64,000 bases of DNA from positions 145,131 through 209,130 of the forward strand of contig JACUUH010000001.1 of assembly GCA_014859375.1 (NCBI GenBank), written 5' to 3'. This document shows positions 9,074 through 17,292 of this stretch, piece after piece. Under the pieces are notes generated by a model. The model made no database searches. It was given only the letters and a program-made list of their open reading frames with translations, and was not told the origin of the DNA. The position numbers and the translations under genes were made by a program. Position 1 is the stretch's first letter. Each line of letters opens with the position of its first letter. The stretch comes from Gammaproteobacteria bacterium. GTDB taxonomy: Bacteria > Pseudomonadota > Gammaproteobacteria > Nitrosococcales > Methylophagaceae.

Positions 9074-9600
9074 TGTTTGATAATGAAGAAAGAAATATTG
9101 ATGACTTAGGTCAAGGTACTTATTTAGCTCAGTTCAATAAAGCTAATGGGGTTTTTACAACTATTATTGATGATGTTGAAGATTTAGAACTACTAAATCA
9201 TGATTTATTCTACTATAAACGAGTTGTTATAAATCCTAGTACTCAAGTGGTTCTGGGTAACTATGTCAATTTTAATGTTGTTAACATTCAAGATTTACCT
9301 ACGTCTATAACGGAAGAACAGGTAGATGTTTTGGCTAGAGAAAAAATAGTAAGTGTATACCCTATAGAGAAACAATTAAATATCCTTAGTGGCGCGATTA
9401 TTTCTTTATCAGAAAAACTAGGTGTAGAAATTCCGGAAATTAAAGAAATGCAATCCTTCATTGAGGAAGTGCTTAGAATTAACAAGATCAGAAAAATGTC
9501 TTATATGGATAATCCCGATTATGATTATAAGACAGAAGATGACGTTAGACTAGAGTTCTACCTTAAACATGAAGGTGGTATCTTAGAATACGAAGAATAA
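9073..9600 (+). CDS. Possible tail-fibre accessory or assembly protein
   Basis: A 175-residue protein whose ATG overlaps the stop of the fibre gene (TAATG). It has a beta-rich N-terminal half and an alpha-helical C-terminal half (about residues 90-150, with REKIVSVYPIEKQLNILSGA) and an acidic end. A helical stretch of this kind after a small beta-domain is seen in fibre assembly chaperones, and the coupling to a fibre gene fits, but no family is recognised with confidence. Confidence 0.5.
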   Translation: MFDNEERNIDDLGQGTYLAQFNKANGVFTTIIDDVEDLELLNHDLFYYKRVVINPSTQVVLGNYVNFNVVNIQDLPTSITEEQVDVLAREKIVSVYPIEKQLNILSGAIISLSEKLGVEIPEIKEMQSFIEEVLRINKIRKMSYMDNPDYDYKTEDDVRLEFYLKHEGGILEYEE

Positions 9601-9612
9601 GGAAGTGGTAAA

Positions 9613-10083
9613 ATGTCAGTTGATAAAGTTAAAGTGTTTGACAAGGCTACTAATGCTAAGATATTAGCGATGGTTGAAAACATAGATGAATCTAGATGGT
9701 TTCACATCTCTAAATTACAGAAAGGTAGAGGTGTAGTGAATGATACTGATGCCTATTATTTTAAATGTAAAGATTGGAGTATTCCTAAAGAACTTAAAGA
9801 ACTTCTTTTTAGTCTAGCGCCTAAGTTCGAACCCTTTGAGACTAGTGAAATAGTTATCAACCGATATTTACCAGGTGGATTTATTCCAGCGCACACAGAT
9901 AAGGATAGGTATCTGAAAAATGTAATTGTACCCCTACAGAGCGGTGACGATGGCATCACAATAGAAGATACCTTTTATAAGGATGAAGCTGGTATAGGAA
10001 TAGTCTTTAACGGCACAGGTCCTGTGCATGAAGTAAAAAAAGTAAAAGACTTTAGATACACCGTAATCTTTTTAATAGGATAA
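9613..10083 (+). CDS. Fe(II)/2-oxoglutarate-dependent oxygenase
   Basis: A 156-residue protein with the double-stranded beta-helix signature of this enzyme class: INRYLPGGFIPAHTDKDRY gives the metal ligands His94 and Asp96, GPVHEV gives the distal His139, and Arg148 in DFRYTVIF is placed to bind the 2-oxoglutarate carboxylate. The length fits single-domain hydroxylases of the prolyl-4-hydroxylase/AlkB-like superfamily. The substrate cannot be read from sequence. It sits between tail fibre genes and 6 kb from a collagen-like fibre, so hydroxylation of a virion protein is an attractive inference; DNA or nucleotide modification is an alternative. Ribosome-binding site GGAAGTGG before ATG; only 3 nt separate it from the next gene. 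Confidence 0.75.
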   Translation: MSVDKVKVFDKATNAKILAMVENIDESRWFHISKLQKGRGVVNDTDAYYFKCKDWSIPKELKELLFSLAPKFEPFETSEIVINRYLPGGFIPAHTDKDRYLKNVIVPLQSGDDGITIEDTFYKDEAGIGIVFNGTGPVHEVKKVKDFRYTVIFLIG

Positions 10084-10086
10084 AAA

Positions 10087-10593
10087 ATGGATATAGTAGA
10101 TAAACGCATAGCGTCATTGACTAAATTGACCGATCATCAAATAGATGAATTACTAAAGGTCAATGAAAGCGTGATGAGTGATATAGACATCACTAAAATA
10201 GATGAGCACAATATACCGTGTCACTATTACATGACCAAGTACTTGAATTGGCCTTCAAAAGAAAGGCACTTATTAATAGAAAATCTCAAGGGTAACGGGT
10301 ATGAAGATAGTATTTCTAGTTGGATGTTAAATCTACCAGCCGAGGATGGCTTTTTAGGTGTAACGGACATTTGGAATGAAAACAGATTTAGATCAGGTAT
10401 TGTTAAATCTTACTGTCTATCTGATGAATGTGTTATCAACATCGAAGGTGCAGTTTATAAACTAACCAAAGGTGAAGGTATAAGCTTCTCATTGACCATG
10501 ACTCATTCTATACCAAAGTCTCCAAATGACCAGAAGTGGGTTTGCACCCTTCACCCGTATGAAGCCAAGTATCACCACATGGTAAAAATGTGA
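10087..10593 (+). CDS. Hypothetical protein next to the oxygenase, possible cupin-like fold
   Basis: A 168-residue protein starting 3 nt after the oxygenase gene, so surely co-translated with it. The N-terminal half is helical; the C-terminal half is beta-rich, with NIEGAVYKLTKGEGISFSLT followed by MTHSIP and ending in HPYEAKYHHMVKM. The spacing of strands and the His residues recall a cupin or degenerate oxygenase fold, but the full metal triad is not obvious. It may be a partner of the oxygenase; this is inference. Confidence 0.5.
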   Translation: MDIVDKRIASLTKLTDHQIDELLKVNESVMSDIDITKIDEHNIPCHYYMTKYLNWPSKERHLLIENLKGNGYEDSISSWMLNLPAEDGFLGVTDIWNENRFRSGIVKSYCLSDECVINIEGAVYKLTKGEGISFSLTMTHSIPKSPNDQKWVCTLHPYEAKYHHMVKM

Positions 10594-10624
10594 AAAAAAA
10601 AATGAAAAATAAGGATTTGATACG

Positions 10625-11932
10625 ATGGATAAGAATTTACAATTAAAAAGGTGGAAAACATCTATAGGTCATGATGCGTATACTGGGACTAGAGGTGAAC
10701 CTACAGTCATCTTTTCAGAGAAGACCGTTGCCATACACGATGGTTCTACTAAAGGCGGTGCATTCAAATTAGCTAGTAAAGAAGATGTAGACTCCAAGGC
10801 AAATAAACAACATATTCACAATGCAAGTGAAATAACAAGCGGTGTTTTTGACCCTGATAGATTACCTTCGGCTACTTTATTTGAACAGGGGGCTATGTCC
10901 CCTCAAGATAAGGCAAAGTTAGAGGGGTTGTCTAACCCTAACACGGACTTATCTGTTCAGTATAGTGAAACGAATTTAACGGTTAACTCTTCTACGGGAT
11001 CTTCGGCATTAATAGAACCTGCCTCCGAAACTACGGCAGGCGTGATGTCGTCAGATGACAAAGCTAAACTTAATAGCATTAATGTTTACGAAGGTACGGA
11101 TTTAAGTGTTGGTGGCAGTGGTGAATACATGACCATTGCTTCTTCTACTGGAGATGGTGCAACACTACCAATAGCAAGCACTAATAATGCAGGTTTAATG
11201 TCTCCAACTGATAAAAATAAATTGAATTCTTTTGCACCAGATTTACAACTGAAATTAGATTCAATAGAATGGGGTGCCCAAGCAAACATTGGCACTGATT
11301 TATCAGTATATAGAGACGATGCCAATTATTACATCACTAGCTCCACAGGTAATGAAGTTGCAATTCAACAGGCTAATGAAGAATCTCCAGGTTTGATGAT
11401 ATCAGAGGATAAAGTCAAATTAGATGGTATCCCTGCAGACACTCAAACTCAATTGGATGGTAAAGCAGCATCAAGTCATACACATTCTATTTCAAATGTG
11501 TCTGGGCTACAGACAGCTCTGGATGGTAAAGTTGGAACTGGATCTGCTCAATCTTTACATCCAAGTAACGCGCTTCGTATAAGCGGAACAACTTTAAGTC
11601 TTTACAAAGGGGACGGCAGTGCGGAGAATGTTAAGTTAGGAGGCGTTGGCGGATGGTTAAGAACACGTCTCACAGATCACAGCTTAAATGTTAACTACAC
11701 TAACACTTATGGGGAGACCATAATCGCTATGGTAACTGTATCCAGAACCACCGCCAGCGGAGTTAACATCCGTGGTGTAGTAGATGAGACGACAGTATTT
11801 ATAAATGACATAGGAGGTGACTCTTACGAGAATGGAGGTACTGTTTTTATGGTTGTGCCTCCAGGAGCTACGTATCGTGTTGTTGTAAATGGTGGAGCTA
11901 GTGCACTTAATTTTTGGGATATATATCGTTAA
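10625..11932 (+). CDS. Tail fibre protein with tropism-type N-terminus and internal repeats
   Basis: A 435-residue protein. Residues about 5-48 (DAYTGTRGEPTVIFSEKTVA, then IHDGSTKGGAF) are the same N-terminal module as in the protein at 7712. Residues about 70-270 contain four units of roughly 45-60 residues, each with TDLSV, a SSTG motif and A-G-L/V-M-S-x-x-D-K-x-K-L, which is a common trimeric fibre repeat. SSHTHSISNVSGLQTALDGK near 280-300 is another classical fibre motif. The C-terminal ~90 residues form a beta-rich tip. AAGGATTTG precedes the ATG. The following small gene probably encodes its chaperone. Confidence 0.75.
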   Translation: MDKNLQLKRWKTSIGHDAYTGTRGEPTVIFSEKTVAIHDGSTKGGAFKLASKEDVDSKANKQHIHNASEITSGVFDPDRLPSATLFEQGAMSPQDKAKLEGLSNPNTDLSVQYSETNLTVNSSTGSSALIEPASETTAGVMSSDDKAKLNSINVYEGTDLSVGGSGEYMTIASSTGDGATLPIASTNNAGLMSPTDKNKLNSFAPDLQLKLDSIEWGAQANIGTDLSVYRDDANYYITSSTGNEVAIQQANEESPGLMISEDKVKLDGIPADTQTQLDGKAASSHTHSISNVSGLQTALDGKVGTGSAQSLHPSNALRISGTTLSLYKGDGSAENVKLGGVGGWLRTRLTDHSLNVNYTNTYGETIIAMVTVSRTTASGVNIRGVVDETTVFINDIGGDSYENGGTVFMVVPPGATYRVVVNGGASALNFWDIYR

Positions 11933-11953
11933 AAAGTTGGAGTTAAAAAATAA

Positions 11954-12343
11954 ATGATCTATTTTAAATCTGATGCTTCTGAAGTTTATGCTTACGAGTC
12001 AGAAGAAGATTATAAAAAATATGGCAGGCACGAGTTAAAAAGAATAAGTGAAATTGAAGCCGGGTTATTAGCGAACCCGCCCCTCACCGAGAGCGAGGTA
12101 AATTCTATTGAACGTAAAGAAAAAATGACTACAGGTTTAATTTACACTTTACGAGATGAAGATTATTCAATATCTTTTACATCAAAGGATGCGCTTGGTA
12201 TCTTACAGGTGACTGCAGCCTTTAACACAGGGCTGGAAAAGACTACAATACATTTTGAAAATGGTACTAAATTACCCATTACAAATATAGAATTTAAAGA
12301 CTTTAGTAAGTGGTTTAATCTCGAGCGAAGTAAGTTCTTTTAA
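11954..12343 (+). CDS. Probable tail fibre assembly chaperone
   Basis: A 129-residue protein directly after a tail fibre gene. The first 40 residues (MIYFKSDASEVYAYESEEDY then KKYGRHELKRISEIEA) resemble the N-termini of phage tail fibre assembly proteins that read out as short beta-strands with a Glu/Lys helix. The C-terminal half (TTIHFENGTKLPITNIEFKD) recalls small chaperone domains next to fibre genes. Assignment is by position and general pattern, not by a diagnostic motif. A terminator follows at 12382. Confidence 0.55.
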   Translation: MIYFKSDASEVYAYESEEDYKKYGRHELKRISEIEAGLLANPPLTESEVNSIERKEKMTTGLIYTLRDEDYSISFTSKDALGILQVTAAFNTGLEKTTIHFENGTKLPITNIEFKDFSKWFNLERSKFF

Positions 12344-12381
12344 TAACAAAAGAAGTTTTAGAAAACATTAAGTGGTAATTA

Positions 12382-12407
12382 CTAGTGCGGGTTGATGCCC
12401 GCACTAG
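12382..12407 (+). terminator. Hairpin terminator followed by TTTTATACC
   Basis: A 10-bp GC-rich perfect stem (CTAGTGCGGG / CCCGCACTAG) with a 6-nt loop, then CTTTTATACCC. It closes the 7712-12343 operon. Confidence 0.8.
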
Positions 12408-12423
12408 CTTTTATACCCTCATT

Positions 12424-12430
12424 TTATGAC
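12424..12430 (+). promoter_or_regulatory. Candidate late promoter (TTATGAC)
   Basis: TTATGAC 30 nt before the ATG of the adhesin gene at 12454 and just after a terminator. Confidence 0.35.
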
Positions 12431-12453
12431 TCAATAGAAGGAATTAAAAAAAA

Positions 12454-13150
12454 ATGAGCGTTAAGAACTTATCAAAAGTTATGCGGATGGTGAGCAGGGG
12501 ACTTAGCAATAAAAAAAAAGAGTATCTATAAATTACTGAACGGAAATCTACCTAATATAAATTTTCTTAGTGTAAATTCTTTTGAATTTACAAGTGGGTA
12601 CGACATAGCTTTAGATGGATACGCTAACAGGTGGGATGTTGACTTCCATGGTAATGAAAAAAATTATTCCGTCCTTTTAACAGAGGACTTAACTGATGAT
12701 TTTGATCTATCATTTAAACTAACGTCATTAGAATACTTTTCTTTTGGGTATATAGGAGTTATTGCTTTAGATGAATATAATCAAATGTATGGTCGTCCGC
12801 TCACTGAAATTAACTCCTATGAAGGATGGTACGGTGGCGCACCCTTCATTAGAATATACACTGATAGCGGCAGCACTACCTATTCTAGTGTTAGATGCGC
12901 AAATGGGGGCATTGATTGTTTGAAGGATATCGTTTATGAATTAGTAATTAGTAGACGAGGGAATTCTATCAACACTAATACCTACATTAACGGTAGTTTA
13001 ATAATGAGCGTTAATCGCACAATAAGTCCGTCTGTGAAACTTGGTGTGTTTCACGTCTTTAGCTCTAGCGGTGATAGTAAATATAGAGGTCTAAATGGTG
13101 AATATCAATCTACCACGGTTTACGATATACTACTAAATAAGATTATTTAA
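12454..13150 (+). CDS. Small LamG-like adhesin with common N-terminal module; +1 frameshift at an A9 tract
   Basis: From ATG 12454 (after AAGGAATT) the zero frame encodes MSVKNLSKVMRMVSRGLSNK and stops at 12529. Skipping one base in the run of nine A (12511-12519) joins it to a long open frame to 13150, giving a 231-residue protein. The frames overlap between 12494 and 12531, so the shift must occur there. The downstream part is a beta-sandwich-like domain with an EFTSGYDIALDGYANRWDV start and YELVISRRGNSINTNTYING near the end, a pattern like concanavalin/LamG lectins. The first ~21 residues are like those of genes at 13174, 29996, 30735 and 31601. Programmed slippage, phase variation, mutation or a homopolymer sequencing error are all possible. 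Confidence 0.6.
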
Positions 13151-13173
13151 ACTAAATGGAGTTAACAAACCCT

Positions 13174-13795
13174 ATGAAATCGGCAAATACAGTTTTTAAC
13201 CTTATAAGGATAGGGACGTCTAAAAAAACAACGCGAGTTACTTACCCTCTTTTAGGTGAAAAATGCAGTGTATCCAATAAGTGACTTTTCACCAAGTGAT
13301 TTCCCTACACCTATAACTGGACTGACTTCATCGTATAACAATGGAATAGTCAACATTACATTGAATGCAGTGCCATACGGATCTAGGCACGGTTGGAAGG
13401 TAATAGACGATAACGCGGGGGGTGGTTTCCTAGCTCCTGCTAATAACGCTAACGTTATTTGGACGCCAATAGAAAATACCAATCCGGCAAGTATTGACTT
13501 TGAATTCCTTAACGATGATGTCGTTGTTAAATCAGCTTTTTTAAGACCATATGGGTTAGGTATCGGATACTTACCTAAGAAAGTCATATTCGAAGGTAGT
13601 CACGACGGTGTAACTTATGAACCGATTAGTGAAGTGTTATCCCTTCCTGATAACCCATATGGTCAAGTATACATCTTGACACACTACACCCTTAACCCTC
13701 TAGGTAAATCTTTTAAACATATAAAATTTACAGCGATTGATGGAACGCCTATTCACTCAGGATTCCAACTTATAAATGACTTATACTTTTATTAG
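13174..13795 (+). CDS. Small F5/8C-like adhesin with common N-terminal module; +1 frameshift
   Basis: ATG 13174 follows GGAG. The zero frame gives MKSANTVFNLIRIGTSKK, passes an in-frame A7 run at 13222-13228, and ends at 13281. The downstream frame, open from 13254 to 13795, is +1 relative to it; the only short run in the possible window is AAAAA at 13259-13263. Joined, the protein would have 206 residues. The C-terminal ~170 residues look like an F5/8 type C (discoidin, carbohydrate-binding) domain, with YLPKKVIFEGSHDGVTYEPI, then SFKHIKFTAIDG and a final INDLYFY. A GTG at 13256 could be an independent start but has no good ribosome-binding site. Last gene before the hairpin at 13841. Confidence 0.55.
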
Positions 13796-13840
13796 ATGTA
13801 ATGTTGACCTAGAAATAGATAAATAAGTTAGATATCTTTA

Positions 13841-13864
13841 AGAGTAAGGGTTGACCCTTACTCT
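13841..13864 (+). terminator. Hairpin terminator followed by TATTTATACC
   Basis: A 10-bp perfect stem (AGAGTAAGGG / CCCTTACTCT) with loop TTGA, then TATTTATACCC. Confidence 0.8.
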
Positions 13865-13925
13865 TATTTATACCCAATCTTATAGATTAATTTGATCAGA
13901 AGCTAACACATAAGGCTTAAATAAG

Positions 13926-14771
13926 ATGCATAATTTAATATTTGATTTTACTAAATCTCCAGAAGATCTTCTATTTGATCTAATAGAGTTGAAAAATGAC
14001 TTTAAGATTACAGATACTAACGTTGACATTTCTATACCACAAGCTTTAGGTAGGACTTTTACTAGCGTCCTATTAACACCTAAATTAAGTTCTAACTTAA
14101 CAGGTGTGGTAGAAGTGTTCTATGATAGATTAGACTTAAACCGACTATTCTTCGGTTACAACTTATCTTTTTCTAACATAGAGGTGTTAGATGAAGAAAC
14201 AATTTCTAATGTAATTTTTGAAAGGTTTAAACTTAGAATATTACCAGAGAATATTAAATTCACTGTGGAAGACTTCGGTGAAACTTTACCTAAAAGAATA
14301 TCCATAGGTGTTAAAGACGAATCCATTCTTTGGGTTGGTGAAATTGAAGCTTGGTGGTTACCAGATAATTATCTAGGTGAAGTTTTCTTGACTCATGATT
14401 TATCAAGAAATGCTACGGTATATAAAAAGAACGCTTACCTGTATTCTATTGAAAAAGAATTTAGTAGTTTAGACATAGCGTTACAAGACCTTTTTACTGA
14501 AGGATATATTTTTAGCACCTTAAATGAACAACACGTTTCGTTCCTAGATTATTTAAATAACAATCTAGACGACCCTTGGACATTGGCAGTGGATTCCGAA
14601 TACTTTAACTTAGCTGGTGCTAAAGTCATTTATAACGGATACCTAACTAATGATCCGATAGATAGAGTTATTGTTATATCACTAGGTAGTAAATGTATTA
14701 AATTGGAAGGTAACTTAGTAATAAGATACCAAGAAGTCGTAGTGGAGCCTGAAGCCACACCCGAACCTTAA
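13926..14771 (+). CDS. Virion structural protein (phiKZ-like type)
   Basis: A 281-residue protein. The last third contains HVSFLDYLNNNLDDPWTLAV and YFNLAGAKVIYNGYL, and ends with KLEGNLVIRYQEV, a conserved layout I associate with structural proteins of phiKZ-related phages. It ends in a Pro/Glu tail (PEATPEP). No catalytic motif, signal peptide or membrane segment. It opens a run of four genes (13926-17236) that includes a RuvC-like resolvase. Function in the particle is unknown. Confidence 0.5.
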   Translation: MHNLIFDFTKSPEDLLFDLIELKNDFKITDTNVDISIPQALGRTFTSVLLTPKLSSNLTGVVEVFYDRLDLNRLFFGYNLSFSNIEVLDEETISNVIFERFKLRILPENIKFTVEDFGETLPKRISIGVKDESILWVGEIEAWWLPDNYLGEVFLTHDLSRNATVYKKNAYLYSIEKEFSSLDIALQDLFTEGYIFSTLNEQHVSFLDYLNNNLDDPWTLAVDSEYFNLAGAKVIYNGYLTNDPIDRVIVISLGSKCIKLEGNLVIRYQEVVVEPEATPEP

Positions 14772-14792
14772 ATAATGAAAGAGAGACAATAG

Positions 14793-15632
14793 ATGAGAAT
14801 TATCCAAAGAACTGTGTATGGTAGCGCCTTACAAACCGCAGCCCTTTTGAAGATACCGCATCGCATAGTAGAGAACACGACTCTTAATGAAAAGTTTTCC
14901 ATTGAGGCAGACCTTGAATTAACAGAAGATGATTTCCCTGGAGTTAACTACTACTGCATCGGTAACGGCGGTCACCGCGTTGTATCTGGTGCGGATGGTA
15001 TACCTTACACTACGCCTATTAATCACAGAGCCACAGATGCGGCACTATTCAATCATATTCCTTTTGTGGTGCGGGACTTAGATGACGACCTTACCATTGC
15101 ACGGAGAGAGAAATACGCGCTTAGAAAAATTATTACCGTTGGCGATAAGAATTACATTGCGTACTATCTAAAACGCATTGATGTATCTCAGGTTACAACA
15201 GAAATGCAACATACTAAAGTAATAGATGGTAATCAAACTACTACGGCGTTTGTCCCTAGTAATGATAACTTAAACCCTGAACCTCCAGCTTTACCTAATG
15301 ACGGTATTATTACTACAGATGGTAACTACGTTACTTCTTCTGCAATAGTAACTATCGCATTTGATGAACAGGACGTTGAAGAGTTAATGGACGTATCCCG
15401 CATTCTTTATAATGATGAAGATCACGCAATTATCTCTGAAGTAGGTTTATGTTCAGCAGTAGATAGAGTTGTGACAACAACTGGTTATGTAGGTACATTC
15501 AACTATAGAGAAGCCTTAGGTGCACAAGTGGTTACACATATCACTGGATATTATCCAGTAGGTTATACTAACGCTGGGTTTGAACTTAAGATAGAAGCTG
15601 GTGCAACCGAACCTATGGTTGGCGAAGCATAA
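14793..15632 (+). CDS. Hypothetical virion-associated protein
   Basis: A 279-residue protein beginning 21 nt after the preceding gene, with GAGAGACAATAG upstream of the ATG. It is beta-rich, with CIGNGGHRVVSGADGIPYTT near residue 52, a Pro-rich linker near residues 155-170 and an LCSAVDRVV segment near 215. No family is recognised. Position among structural genes suggests a particle component. It ends 19 nt before the resolvase start, so the two are likely co-transcribed. Confidence 0.5.
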   Translation: MRIIQRTVYGSALQTAALLKIPHRIVENTTLNEKFSIEADLELTEDDFPGVNYYCIGNGGHRVVSGADGIPYTTPINHRATDAALFNHIPFVVRDLDDDLTIARREKYALRKIITVGDKNYIAYYLKRIDVSQVTTEMQHTKVIDGNQTTTAFVPSNDNLNPEPPALPNDGIITTDGNYVTSSAIVTIAFDEQDVEELMDVSRILYNDEDHAIISEVGLCSAVDRVVTTTGYVGTFNYREALGAQVVTHITGYYPVGYTNAGFELKIEAGATEPMVGEA

Positions 15633-15651
15633 TAACAATGAAGAGGTCTGG

Positions 15652-16233
15652 ATGTTAGTCTTACCACAAACTACAGATATATATCGAATTCTTTCGATAG
15701 ACCCTGGCACTGCAACAACGGGTGTGGCTATACTAGACCTTAACTTAGTCACTAATACAGTGGATCTAATCTTCGTTGACACCATAAAAGCTGGTAGGGG
15801 TTACAGGAAATTCGATCACGTAGAAGACGTGCATGGTGGTAGAGAAGCTAAGCTTCAACATCATTTTTGGTATATAAGTGATATTCTATTTAGAATGCAA
15901 CCTAATTGCGTAATAAGTGAATCTCCTTACATGGGTAGATTCGCACAAGCTTTTGAAGCTTTAGTTGAATGCTTGTATGTAGTCAAAACGGCTATCATGA
16001 GTTACGACCCAAGTATGCCTTTGGAAACCATAGATCCACCTAATGTAAAAAAAGCAGTAGGTGCATCTGGTAGAGGCGGCGATAAAGACGCTGTACGTAA
16101 AGCTCTTTACAATCTTAAGGGTTTGACAAACCGCACAGGGATTAGCTTAGATAGTTTGGATGAACACTCAATTGACGCTATAGCCGTAGGCTGTTACAAA
16201 CTCAGAACTATTTCTGATGACATAATTAAATAA
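15652..16233 (+). CDS. RuvC-like Holliday junction resolvase
   Basis: A 193-residue protein of the RNase H-like resolvase fold. The start ATG 15652 follows AGAGG by 5 nt; the longer GTG start inside the previous gene would be wrong. Motifs match RuvC in order: Asp17 in ILSIDPGTATTGVA, Glu90 in VISESPYMG, and His172-x-x-Asp175 in DEHSIDAIAVG, the usual HxxDA end. Expected activity is metal-dependent cleavage of four-way DNA junctions, which in large phages resolves replication and recombination intermediates before packaging. It is embedded among virion genes rather than replication genes, which fits a late packaging role. Confidence 0.85.
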   Translation: MLVLPQTTDIYRILSIDPGTATTGVAILDLNLVTNTVDLIFVDTIKAGRGYRKFDHVEDVHGGREAKLQHHFWYISDILFRMQPNCVISESPYMGRFAQAFEALVECLYVVKTAIMSYDPSMPLETIDPPNVKKAVGASGRGGDKDAVRKALYNLKGLTNRTGISLDSLDEHSIDAIAVGCYKLRTISDDIIK

Positions 16234-16255
16234 ACTAAAAGGTAGGTTTAGTATA

Positions 16256-17236
16256 ATGGCTAACAAACCACTTATTTTTAAATTCCCTCTAGACTTAACT
16301 GGTAAAAGTCCCGATAACTTAGTTATGGGTGAACCACACACTTTACCTACTGGTCAGTTAAATAGAGCTGTAGTCCCTAACTACGGTGCTTTTTTCAGTG
16401 AGTCTTTAGTAGTAACGGATGCCGATACAGGTATCCCGTTAGTTCCGCATGAACAATTTAAAGCTGTACAACTTTATCAAGAAGCTACATTAAAAAGCGG
16501 GTTAGAGGTTTGCTCCGTTGTTCTTGTTACAGATCCTAATGTAAGTTCTAATATTCTTATAGACTATCAAGCTATTGGTGGTGAGTTTAGTTACTCTGTA
16601 ATAGCTTTAAGAATAATGTTGGATGAACTTAACTTAGATGAACGACCAGTGCAATGGGGTGATGTGTTAGGTAAACCTCTTTACTTTCCACCTTCACCTC
16701 ACTTGCATGACGCTGGTGATATTTACGGGTTTGAATATCTTGTTGAAGTACTAGAAAGAATACGCTACGCTATCTTAGTAGGTAATGAAGCTGCTCTATT
16801 GGAACTTAGACAATATATTGAAGGTGTTGAGGATGAGATTAAATCTTTCCTCTATCCTAAAGCTACCGATGAACAAGCTATTGCTGGTGAAGACTGTGAA
16901 TCTGTTATTGCTCCTTGTACTGCTAAAAAAGCTTTTGATGTTTGGGCTGATACTTATCTGGAAAATCAAGAAGAACTAACCAGATTAAACGATCATCTAT
17001 CTCAATATAATCCACACGGTGATACAGCCGCTAGTATAGGGTTAGGTGCTTTGGAAGGTCAAACTTTAATGACAGCTATCCAAGGACATGGTTTTGTAGT
17101 TGATCTATTAGGTGGTAGTGAGGCTGGGTTACATAACCTTGAATTGCTACTTTACCCAGGTCGTCTAACTGAAGGTGGTTACCCTCGTCTAAATGAAGAC
17201 GATGAACCTCGTTTAAGTGAAACATCATTTGTTTAA
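16256..17236 (+). CDS. Virion protein, paralogue of the protein at 26419
   Basis: A 326-residue protein. The N-terminal ~180 residues share with the protein at 26419 a start of the type H..P..Y..F.P, the stretch DYQAIGGEFSYSVIALRIML and the motif PLYFPPSPHLHD (26419 has QYQTIGGDWT and YSFPAIDHQWHLTD). This looks like a common baseplate/fibre-attachment domain. The middle is helical, and residues 235-275 contain LNDHLSQYNPHGDTAASIGL, related to the NPHN...GLGN fibre repeat of other proteins here. The Arg/Leu tail (GRLTEGGYPRLNEDDEPRLS) is repetitive. Convergent terminator follows. Confidence 0.6.
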   Translation: MANKPLIFKFPLDLTGKSPDNLVMGEPHTLPTGQLNRAVVPNYGAFFSESLVVTDADTGIPLVPHEQFKAVQLYQEATLKSGLEVCSVVLVTDPNVSSNILIDYQAIGGEFSYSVIALRIMLDELNLDERPVQWGDVLGKPLYFPPSPHLHDAGDIYGFEYLVEVLERIRYAILVGNEAALLELRQYIEGVEDEIKSFLYPKATDEQAIAGEDCESVIAPCTAKKAFDVWADTYLENQEELTRLNDHLSQYNPHGDTAASIGLGALEGQTLMTAIQGHGFVVDLLGGSEAGLHNLELLLYPGRLTEGGYPRLNEDDEPRLSETSFV

Positions 17237-17243
17237 CGTTATA

Positions 17244-17275
17244 AATAAAGACTGGTCTGATGACCAGTCTTTATT
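17244..17275 (+). terminator. Bidirectional hairpin terminator between convergent genes
   Basis: A 14-bp stem (AATAAAGACTGGTC / GACCAGTCTTTATT) with loop TGAT lies between a plus-strand gene ending at 17236 and a minus-strand gene ending at 17293; it can serve both directions. Confidence 0.75.
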
Positions 17276-17292
17276 ATTTATTACCTTTTTTT

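Noticed and set aside
12785..13150. 121-residue gene starting at ATG 12785
   Set aside because: The same frame stays open upstream to 12494 with coherent beta-domain sequence, and there is no ribosome-binding site before 12785; it is the 3' part of the frameshifted adhesin gene.
15601..15651. Longer RuvC start at GTG 15601
   Set aside because: The extra residues overlap the end of the previous gene in another frame, and ATG 15652 has AGAGG at the right distance just before the first core strand.
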